Below are positions 46,726 through 55,206 of a stretch of DNA of 64,000 nucleotides, piece after piece. The position numbers and the translations under genes are program-made. Every line of letters starts with the position of its first letter. The first letter of the stretch is position 1. The stretch covers positions 1 through 64,000 of the forward strand of contig VAFM01000002.1 in NCBI GenBank assembly GCA_005768725.1, read 5' to 3'. The notes below the pieces were generated by a model. That model was not told the DNA's origin and did not search any database. It saw only the letters and a program-made list of their open reading frames with translations. This stretch comes from Blastochloris viridis (GTDB lineage Bacteria; Pseudomonadota; Alphaproteobacteria; UBA2136; UBA6156).

Positions 46726-47955
46726 ATGCTGCGTCTCTTGGCCCTTCTCCTGACCTGCGCAGGCCTTATCCCGGCATCATCCTTCGCCCAGCAATGGTCA
46801 GAGTACGCCTTCATCTCCAGCACACTTGGCGTCTCCGACAGCCGCATCTGTATCGGCGAAGCCTCGCGCGGCGAACTGGGCTGTCCCTCCTTCGCACCCA
46901 CCATCAGTCCCACCGGCCGCGTTCATGCCACCGGCGGGCTCACCGTCAACACCATTAGCCTCACCACAACCGGCACCACATGGGGCTACCTCGGCAGCGC
47001 CGCCAGCTACCTTCCCAACCTGAACACCAACAATATTTCGCTAAGCACGATCAACGGTATCTCCGTCACCAATCTGGGCGATACATCGCCGACCAATGTG
47101 CCAGCATTCAGTGTTCATAAAAACGGTGTAAATCAGACCGTTACATCCAACGTCATGAATCTAGTAACATGGCCGTCTAAACATTTTGATACTTATAACA
47201 ATTTCAATACATCTACTAACCGCTTTACACCCACTGTCGCTGGCACATACATCTTTCATGCCAGCGTCTACTGTCCAACCGCAAACAACCTTTGCCACGT
47301 CGAAATCCGTAAGAACAATGGCGTCCAGGCATCCCGCTGGCTGGTAAATAGCGCCAGCCAATCCAATGTCGTACAGGCAGTCATCATCCTGTCCATGAAC
47401 GGCTCCTCCGACTACGTCGATGTATATGCCAACTTGGGCGGTGGCACCGAAATCAACGGTACCGCCGCGGCAACCAATTTCTCCGGCTCACTCCTCGCCT
47501 CCGGCAACGGCCTCATCTCCGGCACCGGCGCCACCACGCTCTCCGGCCTCACCGATGTAGCCCTCGCCTCCCCCGCCACCGGCCAAATCCTCACCTACAA
47601 CGGCACAAGCTGGGTGAACAGTTCCGGCGCTAGCGGAGACCGCCTCACCTCTGGCACCCTCAGCGTGACCGCCAACAGCAGCACAGCCATCATCAGCCTC
47701 ACTACCAATGGCACCACGTGGGGTTACTTGGGAAGTAACAGCAGTTATCTGCCGACCCTCAACACGTCAGCCATCAGCGCCACGGCCGTCCAGATCTCCA
47801 GCAACACCGCCGTCACCTGCGGCAGCGGCAATGCCGGTACACTGCGCTATAACAACAGCAATACGGCTCTGGAGCTCTGCACCGGTACCGGCTGGCAGAT
47901 GATGGGTGTCGGTATCCCTGCCGGGACCATCTCCGCCTTTGCCAGCACCATATAA
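46726..47955 (+). CDS. Secreted tail-fibre-like protein with C1q-like domain
   Basis: The 409-aa protein has signal peptide MLRLLALLLTCAGLIPASSF. A module TTTGTTWGYLGSAASYLPNL (about 84-103) recurs near the C-terminus as TTNGTTWGYLGSNSSYLPTL (about 325-344). Between them is a C1q/TNF-like jelly-roll segment (about 125-260): PAFSVHKNGVNQTV, NNFNTSTNRFTPTVAGTYIF, YVDVYANLGGG. It ends with the tail-fibre-like GTLRYNNSNTALELCTGTGW. The C1q part is AT-rich (line 47161: 17/60 G+C) beside flanks such as line 47521 (46/60). It is likely an exported adhesin or surface protein. Confidence 0.7.
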   Translation: MLRLLALLLTCAGLIPASSFAQQWSEYAFISSTLGVSDSRICIGEASRGELGCPSFAPTISPTGRVHATGGLTVNTISLTTTGTTWGYLGSAASYLPNLNTNNISLSTINGISVTNLGDTSPTNVPAFSVHKNGVNQTVTSNVMNLVTWPSKHFDTYNNFNTSTNRFTPTVAGTYIFHASVYCPTANNLCHVEIRKNNGVQASRWLVNSASQSNVVQAVIILSMNGSSDYVDVYANLGGGTEINGTAAATNFSGSLLASGNGLISGTGATTLSGLTDVALASPATGQILTYNGTSWVNSSGASGDRLTSGTLSVTANSSTAIISLTTNGTTWGYLGSNSSYLPTLNTSAISATAVQISSNTAVTCGSGNAGTLRYNNSNTALELCTGTGWQMMGVGIPAGTISAFASTI

Positions 47956-48089
47956 CTGGCTTCCTGAGAATATCCTTCCTTGTTCATCTCCGCGACAAAC
48001 GTCTTAACCGTATGATGAAGCAGTCGTGCCTGGCAGGCAGGCGTATCAGCTCTGGCGCGCATAATGCCCTCTTAACTTACAACCATATG

Positions 48090-48115
48090 TTGCTGCACAA
48101 AATCACGTGCAGCAA
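48090..48115. other. Hairpin upstream of hemF
   Basis: TTGCTGCAC and GTGCAGCAA form a perfect 9-bp stem around AAAATCAC in the 216-bp gap before hemF. There is no T-run, so it may be a leader structure. No promoter is called in this gap. Confidence 0.4.
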
Positions 48116-48171
48116 GTCGCCTGACAATCCCCCTACTGGGCATAGGGCTTTAATTCTGATACAAGAGCCGC

Positions 48172-48999
48172 ATGACGTCCCCCAGCCCCCTTGCACATCA
48201 AGCTGAAGCCTATTTCCGCGATCTGCAGAAAAAAATCATCGCCGCCTTTCAGTCCTACGAAGGACATAACACCTTCGACGTCCAGAACTGGGAAAAAGGC
48301 CCCGAAAGCCGCCTGCAGGGCGGCGGTACCACCGCGCTTATCCGTGGCGAGGTTTTTGAAAAAATGGGCGTGAACTTTAGCTGCGTGCACGGCATCTTCC
48401 CCGAACCTTTCCGCAAAGAGATCCCCGGCGCAGTGGAATCCGAAGGCCATTTCTGGGCGTCCGGTGTCAGTCTGGTATGCCATCCTGCCAACCCGCACGT
48501 GCCGGGCGTGCACTTTAATATTCGCCGTATCGAGACCTCCAAGGGCTGGTTCGGCGGCGGTGCCGACCTCACCCCGGCCCTGCCCTATGCCGAAGACACC
48601 GACCACTTCCACACCACTCTCAAAACTGCGTGCGATAGCTACGACCCCGAAGCCTACGCCCGCTTCAAAACATGGTGCGACGAGTACTTCTTCATTCCCC
48701 ACCGTAACGAGGCCCGCGGCGTCGGCGGCGTGTTCTTCGATTACCTGGAGAATGACCCCGAAGGTACGTTCGCCTTCATCAAACACATCGGCGAAAGCTT
48801 CCTCCCGTCTTACCTTCCGCTGGTCGACAAACGCCATCAAACTGCGTTTACCGAAGCGCAGCGCCATACCCAGCTTGTCAAACGCGGCCGCTATGCCGAG
48901 TTCAACCTGATGTACGACCGTGGCACCCGCTTCGGTTTGCAATCGGGCGGAAATGTCGATGCGATTCTGATGTCGCTGCCACCGCAAGCCGCGTGGTAG
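48172..48999 (+). CDS. hemF: Oxygen-dependent coproporphyrinogen III oxidase
   Basis: A 275-aa enzyme that decarboxylates coproporphyrinogen III to protoporphyrinogen IX with O2, in the cytosol. Family marks: WEKGPESRLQGGGTTALIRG, VCHPANPHVPGVHFNIRRIE, SKGWFGGGADLTPALPYAED, RNEARGVGGVFFDYLEND, and the C-terminal EFNLMYDRGTRFGLQSGGNV. It is slightly shorter than E. coli HemF (299 aa). It implies aerobic haem supply, in line with the cytochrome c gene. Its ribosome-binding site is weak (AAGAG). Confidence 0.96.
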   Translation: MTSPSPLAHQAEAYFRDLQKKIIAAFQSYEGHNTFDVQNWEKGPESRLQGGGTTALIRGEVFEKMGVNFSCVHGIFPEPFRKEIPGAVESEGHFWASGVSLVCHPANPHVPGVHFNIRRIETSKGWFGGGADLTPALPYAEDTDHFHTTLKTACDSYDPEAYARFKTWCDEYFFIPHRNEARGVGGVFFDYLENDPEGTFAFIKHIGESFLPSYLPLVDKRHQTAFTEAQRHTQLVKRGRYAEFNLMYDRGTRFGLQSGGNVDAILMSLPPQAAW

Positions 49000-49047
49000 T
49001 CACGGCCCCACGCCGAAGTTCTCGTAATAAGCTTATAAAATAAGCTT

Positions 49048-49077
49048 TTGACACCCATAGCGTTCCGTGCCAGCTTT
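49048..49077 (+). promoter_or_regulatory. Candidate cold-shock gene promoter
   Basis: TTGACA (49048-49053) with a weak CAGCTT 17 bp downstream predicts a leader of about 75 nt. The inverted repeat AAGCTTAT-AAA-ATAAGCTT lies just upstream and may end hemF. Confidence 0.35.
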
Positions 49078-49157
49078 TTCATCAGCGGGAGCCTTTCATA
49101 CCTGCGGCCCCGGTCACGTTGTCCGGTGTCACTACCAATAAAGACTGTCACTATCCA

Positions 49158-49388
49158 ATGGACAACCAAACCCGCCAGAACGGCACCGTTAAATGGTTCG
49201 ATGCAAAAAAGGGCTTCGGCTTCATCAAGCCGGATAACAGCGAGAAGGACATTTTCGTCCATATCACCGCCGTCCAAGAGGCAAACATCCAGCGCCTGAA
49301 GGACAACCAGCGCATCAGCTTCGAGCTTGTGAGCGACAGCCGCTCCAACAAGCAATCCGCCGGTAAGCTGCAACTCATCCAAGAGTAA
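49158..49388 (+). CDS. Cold-shock domain protein (CspA family)
   Basis: The 76-aa product is a single cold-shock domain: NGTVKWFDAKKGFGFIKPDN carries RNP1 (KGFGFI), and DIFVHITAV carries RNP2. It binds single-stranded RNA or DNA and melts RNA structure. The probable leader of about 75 nt fits post-transcriptional control seen in csp genes. A terminator follows, so it is monocistronic. Confidence 0.93.
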   Translation: MDNQTRQNGTVKWFDAKKGFGFIKPDNSEKDIFVHITAVQEANIQRLKDNQRISFELVSDSRSNKQSAGKLQLIQE

Positions 49389-49401
49389 GCGCCACCTCGG
49401 T

Positions 49402-49426
49402 AAAAGCCGCCTTCGGGCGGTTTTTT
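49402..49426 (+). terminator. Intrinsic terminator
   Basis: AAAAGCCGCC-TTCG-GGCGG then TTTTTT. Confidence 0.9.
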
Positions 49427-49427
49427 A

Positions 49428-49457
49428 TTGACCTCCCCACATAAGTATACGAATTAT
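49428..49457 (+). promoter_or_regulatory. Promoter of first tandem membrane-protein gene
   Basis: TTGACC, 18 bp, AATTAT, directly after the cold-shock gene terminator. Confidence 0.4.
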
Positions 49458-49500
49458 CCCGCAACATATTCTCTTACCGTTCTTGAAAAGGATTGCATCT

Positions 49501-50112
49501 ATGCAAGAAACCTTCGACATCACCCCCGCTCAGCCCAACGTCTACGTGACGCATCTGAAGGATACCTTCACATCGCAAAAACCCAAAATGTTCAAACTGA
49601 TGTGTGAACACGACACGGAGATGAACGCGACTGCCCTTAGCAACATGAAAGCCTTCAGCTTCCTTGCGATTACTGTCGGCGTCATCTTAGCCCTTTTGAT
49701 CGACAGCGATGACGTCACTATCTACAACGGCCTCCAAGCGCTTGTCGTGGTCATCTTGATAGGCATTGCAGGGTGGATCAGTTCCCGTTCCAGCAACACC
49801 CGCAACCTGCGTCTTGCGATTACCCAGAGCTGGATCGAAGGCACCATCCAAGCCGCTTTGCCTACCTTGGCGAAACCGGCCCAGCTCACCGAATCCTACG
49901 AACGCCAGTACAAACTGTACCAGGCGGATGTGAATCGTCTGACAACGGTCTTGCACACCAAGGCCGAAGAACTGGCCCGCAAAGGCCCGCTCGCACAGTT
50001 CCCGCAGGAGATGGAACGATTCATCACCCAGAATCCGGACATCGAAGCCTATATAACAGCCTGCTATACACACGCCGAAATACTGGGCGTCCGTGCTCCG
50101 GTACACGCCTGA
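49501..50112 (+). CDS. Two-helix membrane protein, 203 aa (paralogue 1)
   Basis: Two hydrophobic helices (about 50-66 and 75-92) lie between a soluble N-terminus and a 110-residue helical C-terminal domain. The latter has TQSWIEGTIQAALPTLAKPA, TVLHTKAEELARKGPLAQFP and ERFITQNPDIEAYI. The next gene (50256) repeats the plan: TNTWIHDAFIKMPKLPHTDA, NTLTHHAEKTAKRRPLDEYL, DYIISNTTLHKKL. They look like divergent paralogues. AAAGGA lies before the ATG at 49501. Function unknown. Confidence 0.65.
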   Translation: MQETFDITPAQPNVYVTHLKDTFTSQKPKMFKLMCEHDTEMNATALSNMKAFSFLAITVGVILALLIDSDDVTIYNGLQALVVVILIGIAGWISSRSSNTRNLRLAITQSWIEGTIQAALPTLAKPAQLTESYERQYKLYQADVNRLTTVLHTKAEELARKGPLAQFPQEMERFITQNPDIEAYITACYTHAEILGVRAPVHA

Positions 50113-50118
50113 CCCCTC

Positions 50119-50157
50119 GCCCGCTCTCTGTCTCATCAACAGAAAGCGGGCGTTTTT
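50119..50157 (+). terminator. Intrinsic terminator
   Basis: GCCCGCT and AGCGGGC around a 19-nt loop, then GTTTTT. Confidence 0.75.
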
Positions 50158-50255
50158 GTATTGACCAAACCTAAAAATGCATACAAAAACACACAAGATA
50201 CATCGCGTACGCATTCAGCCCTCTTCACATTCCTTGAACTCAGAAAGGTAAAACC

Positions 50256-50816
50256 ATGATCGACGAAGGCGACATTCGCTCGACCCATGTAAATGCGCTG
50301 TTAGAAAACTTTCATAACAGCAAACCTGCCGACCTGAATGACAGGGTCGACGAACAGAACCAGTTCCTCTTCTACAAGAATCTCGCCAACATCGGCTGGG
50401 TTCTGACCGTAGGGGTTACCGTGATCCTGATGGTCTATTTCCAAAGGCCTCTCATCGCTCTTGCAGGCATCTTCGTGCTGCTGGCGCTTCACCTTGCCAA
50501 AAAGCAGATTGAAAAGCGCCGTCAGGAGCATTACATGGGGGTAACGAATACCTGGATCCACGATGCCTTCATCAAGATGCCGAAGCTTCCTCATACAGAT
50601 GCTAACGCAAGTCTCGAACGTGAAGTTCTCCTGCACGCTCACAACAAGAATATGGAATACGTGTTCAATACGCTGACCCACCACGCGGAAAAAACCGCGA
50701 AACGTCGACCACTCGATGAGTATCTGAGCGAGGTTCAGGACTACATCATCTCCAACACGACTCTCCACAAAAAGCTGGACAGGGCCTACGGAACAGCGCG
50801 TTCCGAAGCTGCCTGA
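50256..50816 (+). CDS. Two-helix membrane protein, 186 aa (paralogue 2)
   Basis: Same plan as the gene 143 bp upstream: a soluble N-terminus, two hydrophobic helices (about 47-62 and 65-80: WVLTVGVTVILMVYF, LIALAGIFVLLALHLA), and a helical C-terminal domain with matching TxxWI, HxxAExxAxxxPL and I..N spacings. Each copy has its own promoter region and terminator, so they are separate transcripts. AGAAAGGTAAAACC gives the ribosome-binding site. No family is recognised. Confidence 0.65.
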   Translation: MIDEGDIRSTHVNALLENFHNSKPADLNDRVDEQNQFLFYKNLANIGWVLTVGVTVILMVYFQRPLIALAGIFVLLALHLAKKQIEKRRQEHYMGVTNTWIHDAFIKMPKLPHTDANASLEREVLLHAHNKNMEYVFNTLTHHAEKTAKRRPLDEYLSEVQDYIISNTTLHKKLDRAYGTARSEAA

Positions 50817-50830
50817 GCTGGCCTCGTCCA

Positions 50831-50860
50831 AAAACCGTCCCTTCCATGGGGCGGTTTTTA
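50831..50860 (+). terminator. Intrinsic terminator
   Basis: AAAAACCGTCCC-TTCCAT-GGGGCGGTTTTT. Confidence 0.88.
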
Positions 50861-50899
50861 TTTGCCGAATGAGGCAAACCCACGTAAGGAAACACGCTC

Positions 50900-52168
50900 A
50901 TGCAACCCGTCATCGCAGCCATCGACTTCGGCACGTCCAACTCCACCGTCGGCATCATGCAAGGCGGCCAGCCGGTGCTGTTGCAGCCAGAGACCGGTAA
51001 ACGCGCGGTCCCCACCGCCCTTTTCTTCCCCCATGGCAAAACCACACCCATTCCGGGTTTCGCGGCCATTCAGGCATATCTGGGAGAAGACCCGGGCCGC
51101 TTCATGCGCGGTCTTAAAGGCGTTTTAGGAACGGACCTGTTCAACGAATCAACTCAGATAGGTACACAGCCGGTCACGTTCCGAGAGATCATCGCGTCCT
51201 ACATTGGCTGGCTGGTCAAAACAGCCGAAGCCGAGCTTGGTCATCCCGTCACGCACCTCATGCTGGGCCGCCCGGTGCACTTTCTTACCAACCAGCCGGA
51301 AGCCGACGCCATCGCCGAATCCCAACTGCGCGAAGTCGTCGCCACACTCGGCATTCCGCACGTGGCCTTCATGGCCGAACCCCTCGCCGCCGCCTACCAC
51401 TACGAGCACACCCTGAAGCAGGAAGAACTGGCCCTTATCATCGATATCGGCGGCGGTACCGCCGACTTCTCTCTCCTCCGCCTCGGCCCTAAATTGAAGG
51501 ATAAAGCCGATCGCACCACCGACATCCTCGCCACTCACGGTCTCCGCCTCGGCGGCGCGATGATCGACCAGGCCTTCGCCATGGCGCACGTCATGCCTAC
51601 CTTCGGCCGCGGAACCGAGATCGCCGGTCCCACCGGCCCCAAAGGGTTAACGGTGCCAGAAGGCTACTTCACCCAGCTCACCACCTGGCACCGCATCCAC
51701 CGCATGTACGAGCGCAAAACCCTGCAAGAAGTCGGCGGCGTACTGCAAGAAGCCCTTGAACCCCGCAAAGTCGAACGCCTTGTAACCCTGCTGGAAGAAC
51801 GCGGCGGCCATAAACTGATGCTCGATATCGAAGGCGCCAAGATCACTCTCTCCGACGCCGCCGAAGCGCTCCTGAACCTGGGCTGGATCGAACGCGATCT
51901 TACTCTCCCCCTTACCGCCGAGGCCCTCGCCTCCGCCACGCAGAACTGGAGGAACACTCTCACCGACTCCATCCGTCACACGCTGGCACAGGCCAATACC
52001 ACCGCCGAACACCTCACCACCGTCTTTGTCACCGGCGGCCCCAGCGCCATGCCGCTGGTACAGGCCACCATCCGCAACGCCCTGCCCCAATCCAACATTA
52101 TCCTGGGCGACCAACTGACGTCGGTCGGTACAGGCCTCGTGCTTGCCGCCCATCGTCACTTTGCTTGA
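50900..52168 (+). CDS. Hsp70-like ATPase (YegD type)
   Basis: A 422-aa protein with only the actin/Hsp70 ATPase fold. Phosphate-1 is AAIDFGTSNSTVGIM, phosphate-2 is LALIIDIGGGTADFSLLRL, and the adenosine motif is TVFVTGGPSAMPLVQATIRN. The substrate-binding domain of DnaK is absent, as in YegD. The EPLAAAYHYE connect segment is present. It may work as a chaperone-like or scaffold ATPase in the cytosol. The start at 50900 follows AAGGA. The Sel1-repeat gene 65 bp downstream has its own promoter. Confidence 0.88.
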   Translation: MQPVIAAIDFGTSNSTVGIMQGGQPVLLQPETGKRAVPTALFFPHGKTTPIPGFAAIQAYLGEDPGRFMRGLKGVLGTDLFNESTQIGTQPVTFREIIASYIGWLVKTAEAELGHPVTHLMLGRPVHFLTNQPEADAIAESQLREVVATLGIPHVAFMAEPLAAAYHYEHTLKQEELALIIDIGGGTADFSLLRLGPKLKDKADRTTDILATHGLRLGGAMIDQAFAMAHVMPTFGRGTEIAGPTGPKGLTVPEGYFTQLTTWHRIHRMYERKTLQEVGGVLQEALEPRKVERLVTLLEERGGHKLMLDIEGAKITLSDAAEALLNLGWIERDLTLPLTAEALASATQNWRNTLTDSIRHTLAQANTTAEHLTTVFVTGGPSAMPLVQATIRNALPQSNIILGDQLTSVGTGLVLAAHRHFA

Positions 52169-52193
52169 CCCCCACCTCTCCCAGACGTATACA
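52165..52193 (+). promoter_or_regulatory. Promoter of Sel1-repeat gene
   Basis: TTGACC, 17 bp, TATACA. The -35 overlaps the stop codon region of the Hsp70-like gene. Confidence 0.6.
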
Positions 52194-52233
52194 CACAGCA
52201 CGACATCCTCTCGTCCGGAAGGAGAACCACCGC

Positions 52234-52608
52234 ATGCGTTCCGTCAGCTTTACCGCAGAAGACCTTTATTTGGATGGTACGGCACGTCTCGGCCATCCTA
52301 ACGACTACGAACTCAACTTCCGTATTCTCATGCAGGAAAAACGCAGCGAAAAGCCGGAGAGTCTCTACAAGCTGGCCCTCCATCACCTGCACGGCTATGG
52401 CTGTACCAGAGATACCGGCCTTGCTCTGAGCTACTTTACATTGGCCAGCAACCGCGGCTGCGGCTCATCAAGCTACTGCTTATATCGTCTCTACGAGAAA
52501 GATCTTTCCCTCGATATCGCCCTACAGCACTTGCAAAAGGCGGCATCGCAGGGCCATCGCTTTGCACAGCAACTGTTGGCAGTGAACCGTCCACTTACTG
52601 CCGCCTGA
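52234..52608 (+). CDS. Sel1-like repeat protein, 124 aa
   Basis: The protein shows two to three Sel1-type helical repeats: SLYKLALHHLHGYGCTRDTG with LALSYFTLASNRG, then YCLYRLYEKD with IALQHLQKAASQGHRFAQQL. Sel1 repeats serve as protein-binding scaffolds. No signal peptide is seen, so it should be cytosolic. The ATG at 52234 follows GGAAGGAGAACC. It might partner the adjacent Hsp70-like ATPase, which is inference from position. Confidence 0.8.
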   Translation: MRSVSFTAEDLYLDGTARLGHPNDYELNFRILMQEKRSEKPESLYKLALHHLHGYGCTRDTGLALSYFTLASNRGCGSSSYCLYRLYEKDLSLDIALQHLQKAASQGHRFAQQLLAVNRPLTAA

Positions 52609-52677
52609 ATACCGCACGCAACCTCCCCCAGAAGGAGAGCGCCCGGGCCGGCGATCTCGGTCAGAGAAGGATCGTCC

Positions 52678-52725
52678 ATGGCATCTGCAAAGATGTCAAA
52701 AATCCCTCTGTCCCGGTGGCTGTAA
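52678..52725 (+). CDS. Possible 15-aa peptide ORF
   Basis: MASAKMSKIPLSRWL is preceded by AAGGA at good spacing and followed 25 bp later by a strong terminator. It could instead be part of a small RNA or of the 3' UTR of the Sel1 gene. Coding is unproven. Confidence 0.2.
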   Translation: MASAKMSKIPLSRWL

Positions 52726-52750
52726 CTATCACAGTCCCCGGCCCCACCTT

Positions 52751-52776
52751 CCCTGCCTCACGGCAGGGTTTTTTTT
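52751..52776 (+). terminator. Intrinsic terminator
   Basis: CCCTGCC-TCAC-GGCAGGG followed by eight T. Confidence 0.92.
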
Positions 52777-52802
52777 CGCTAATTCGTAAAGATTCGGCCC
52801 CA

Positions 52803-52910
52803 CACTCGGAGCTACAAACGGTCATTCCAGTGTTTTTTGGCGGGGCGCAGAATACAAAGTAAGTATTTCAGGCCCGCCAAAAGATGCTGGAGGGCCGTTT
52901 TAGCCCGTGC
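52803..52910. repeat. Copy C of dispersed quasi-palindrome
   Basis: Close to copy A through all layers: GGAGCTACAAACGGTCATTC, then TGTTTTTTGGCGGGGCGC, GAATACAAA...GTATTTCA, CCCGCCAAAA, GATGCTGGAGG and CCGTTTTAGCCCG. It lies 15 bp behind the stop of the leftward metallopeptidase gene. Confidence 0.85.
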
Positions 52911-52925
52911 GTTTGTAAAAGCATA

Positions 52926-53579
52926 TTACCCAATTTCGCCACCGAGCTTATTCAGCCTTTTCCGCTTTTCCTCGTAATCAGGGCAATACTTTTCTACCAA
53001 CCGCCAAAAACGCACGCCATGGTTCATGTGCACACGGTGACACAGCTCATGGATAACCACATATTCCCGCAACTCAGCAGGCACCAGCATCAACCGCCAG
53101 CTTAAATTGATCTCACCGTTCGAGTTACAGCTCCCCCACACCGTCTTACCACTGGTGATGCGCACTTTCGCCACCGTCACCCCTACACGCGCGGCCCAAT
53201 GTGCCACTTCACGGTTCATGGTCTTACGTCCAGCCTTGCGGTACCACTCTACCGGCAACTCGCAGTAACGGCCTTCCATATCCTGACGACGTAATTCCTT
53301 TTCAGCTTCTACGGCCTTTTTCTGACCAAGCTCCTTCAGGCGCTTTTCAATAAAGCTCTCGCGGCGCTGTGCAAAATCCAGCATCTGCTCCAACCGTACC
53401 CAGCGCGGCGCGGTAAACACCACCACACCCGCTTCATTCACCACAAAACCAAAACTCCGCCGACGCTTGGCACTGCGCTTCACTTCATACGGCAATTCAC
53501 GCGTTTCCAAACGCAACACCCCCGTCTCAACGGGCATGGTTTTCGTTACAGAGGGCTTGGTTTTTCGTACGACAGGCAC
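52926..53579 (-). CDS. YgjP/DUF45-type metallopeptidase
   Basis: A protein of up to 217 aa with the WLM/DUF45 pattern: RSAKRRRSFGFVVNEAGVVV, TVWGSCNSNGEINLSWRLML, and the zinc site VVIHELCHRVHMNHGVRFWR (HExxH plus a later His). Such proteins belong to the M48-like gluzincins; their substrates are mostly unknown. The GTG at 53579 has AGGA close by; an ATG at 53537 is the alternative. Repeat copy C follows its stop. Confidence 0.88.
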   Translation of the reverse strand: MPVVRKTKPSVTKTMPVETGVLRLETRELPYEVKRSAKRRRSFGFVVNEAGVVVFTAPRWVRLEQMLDFAQRRESFIEKRLKELGQKKAVEAEKELRRQDMEGRYCELPVEWYRKAGRKTMNREVAHWAARVGVTVAKVRITSGKTVWGSCNSNGEINLSWRLMLVPAELREYVVIHELCHRVHMNHGVRFWRLVEKYCPDYEEKRKRLNKLGGEIG

Positions 53580-53615
53580 GTCCTATTATACCCGCAATTC
53601 CTTACCCGTAGCCAC

Positions 53616-53640
53616 AAAAAACGGGGCCTACGCCCCGTTT
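53616..53640 (-). terminator. Intrinsic terminator
   Basis: On the minus strand AAACGGGGC-GTAG-GCCCCGTTT then TTT, after the first SIMPL gene. Confidence 0.85.
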
Positions 53641-53656
53641 CCTGTAGCTGTAACAT

Positions 53657-54430
53657 CTACTTCAGCTTCACTTCGGCAGAGACGTTCACCACAACTTCGG
53701 TCTCACCGGCTTCAGCAACCGGTGCCGGAGCCGAAGCACCAGCCGCGTCATAGGCCATCTCAGACTTCATCGCCATGCCGCGCATCATCGGTACCGGGCG
53801 ACCATTGTCTCCAAGATCAATCTTGGCGTAACGGATCTTCTTCATACCCAGAGACTTGCGGATGTTCTCGGCACGGGCTTGAATATTCGCCAGAGCTTCC
53901 GAAATAAGTGAATCCTTTACAGCATCTTCCGCATCGCGGCTCATGTAGAAGTTCAAGCCTTGCAGGGCAAAACCTTCCTTCTGAAGAGAGGCGATAAGCT
54001 GCAGCATGTCATCGCTCTTAACGCCGTCAATGATCAGTTGCTGGTTACCTTGCCAGAAGGCTTTCTTTTCACGCTCTTCGCTGGTCCAGGCAGGTGTACC
54101 ATCTGCCTTGGGTGCCGGTTCCGGCGGATAGTTCTTGAACACGTTATAGCCGCCGGTGCTCACCTTGATGCCGCTGACCGCATCGTACTTCGGCTTGGCT
54201 TCCTGCATCTTGGTATTGATTTTGGCTTGCACTTCCTGGGCGGTCTTACCGGTGAATTCGTAGCTGAGGGTCGCGGTCACACGGTCCTGCTGTACGGTAC
54301 GGCGGGCGTCGGCGGTCAGCGTCACGCTGGTGCTGCCATCATCATCAGCCGCACGTACGGTTGCCGGAGCCACCGCTACAGTGGTCGCCATCAGGGCGGT
54401 TCCCAGCATCATCGCTTTGATAAACTTCAT
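53657..54430 (-). CDS. Periplasmic SIMPL-domain protein 1
   Basis: A 257-aa exported protein with signal peptide MKFIKAMMLGTALMATTVAV...VRA and a SIMPL (DUF541) domain: VTLTADARRTVQQDRVTATL, AKPKYDAVSGIKVSTGGYNV, LISEALANIQARAENIRKSL, and a last strand ETEVVVNVSAEVKLK. The family (Omp28/BP26, YggE) is linked to envelope and oxidative stress. AAAGGA lies before the ATG. It starts 21 bp after a second SIMPL gene. Confidence 0.88.
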   Translation of the reverse strand: MKFIKAMMLGTALMATTVAVAPATVRAADDDGSTSVTLTADARRTVQQDRVTATLSYEFTGKTAQEVQAKINTKMQEAKPKYDAVSGIKVSTGGYNVFKNYPPEPAPKADGTPAWTSEEREKKAFWQGNQQLIIDGVKSDDMLQLIASLQKEGFALQGLNFYMSRDAEDAVKDSLISEALANIQARAENIRKSLGMKKIRYAKIDLGDNGRPVPMMRGMAMKSEMAYDAAGASAPAPVAEAGETEVVVNVSAEVKLK

Positions 54431-54451
54431 GGGGTTGGTCCTTTCTTGTTG

Positions 54452-55147
54452 TTAGTTCAAGGTATAGTCTACGGTGGTGACCACACGCAGAATCTTGTTG
54501 GCCTGCTCGCTTTCGCTCAGGTAGCTGTCACGTCCCAGAATCTGCACGCTACCCTGGGTCGCACGCTTGATGCCACCCACCCGGGAGTTGCTGTCCTTGG
54601 CAAACTGCTCCGCTGCTTTGTAGGCTTCCGCCGTAGCGCGGCTTACTAAATCAAGCTTGGCATCGTTTAACTTGGTAAAGGCATAGTTGGGGCCATAACT
54701 GGAGGTTAAAACCACGCCCTGCCCCAGCAACTCGTCCAGACCGTTCTTAGCCTTGGCAATCCCTTCCAGATTCGCCGTACGCACACTCACACCACCACTC
54801 ACCACATAGCGGTCGCCACCGGTATTGCTATTGTACTGGTTGGCGCGGGCATCGCTCACGCTCAGGCTCTGCATCTCCACATCGGCGGCCGGAATACCAT
54901 GCTTCTCAAGGAAGGCACGGATCTTTGCCAGATCTCCGCTCAACTGCTTCTGAACTTCACTCAGGTCATTGCCGCTGGAACTCACACTCAGGCTCCAGGT
55001 GGCAAGATCAGCCACAACCGGCATCTCCGCACTCCCTCGCACCTGTACACTGCTGTCAGATGTCAGCGTCGCAATCTGGCTCCCCAGAACATAACCGGCC
55101 AGAACCACACCTGCAGCCCAGATACCACTCTCAATCAAGCGCGACAT
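54452..55147 (-). CDS. Membrane-anchored SIMPL-domain protein 2
   Basis: A 231-aa protein with an N-terminal anchor helix (LIESGIWAAGVVLAGYVLGS) and a SIMPL domain: VQVRGSAEMPVVADLATWSL, GIPAADVEMQSLSVSDARAN, LVSRATAEAYKAAEQFAKDS, ANKILRVVTTVDYTLN. It is first in a two-gene unit with the other SIMPL protein. The two may assemble together, as BP26-like proteins form ring oligomers. AGGGGG precedes the ATG. Confidence 0.88.
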   Translation of the reverse strand: MSRLIESGIWAAGVVLAGYVLGSQIATLTSDSSVQVRGSAEMPVVADLATWSLSVSSSGNDLSEVQKQLSGDLAKIRAFLEKHGIPAADVEMQSLSVSDARANQYNSNTGGDRYVVSGGVSVRTANLEGIAKAKNGLDELLGQGVVLTSSYGPNYAFTKLNDAKLDLVSRATAEAYKAAEQFAKDSNSRVGGIKRATQGSVQILGRDSYLSESEQANKILRVVTTVDYTLN

Positions 55148-55206
55148 GAAAACCCCCTGCTCGTTATTATTGGGGCTATGCTAGCGGGACAAAACGCTAT
55201 CGGCAA

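Noticed and set aside
52678..52725. 15-aa ORF as a confident gene
   Set aside because: It has an RBS-like site and a terminator after it, but the ORF is too short and has no other support; listed at low confidence only.
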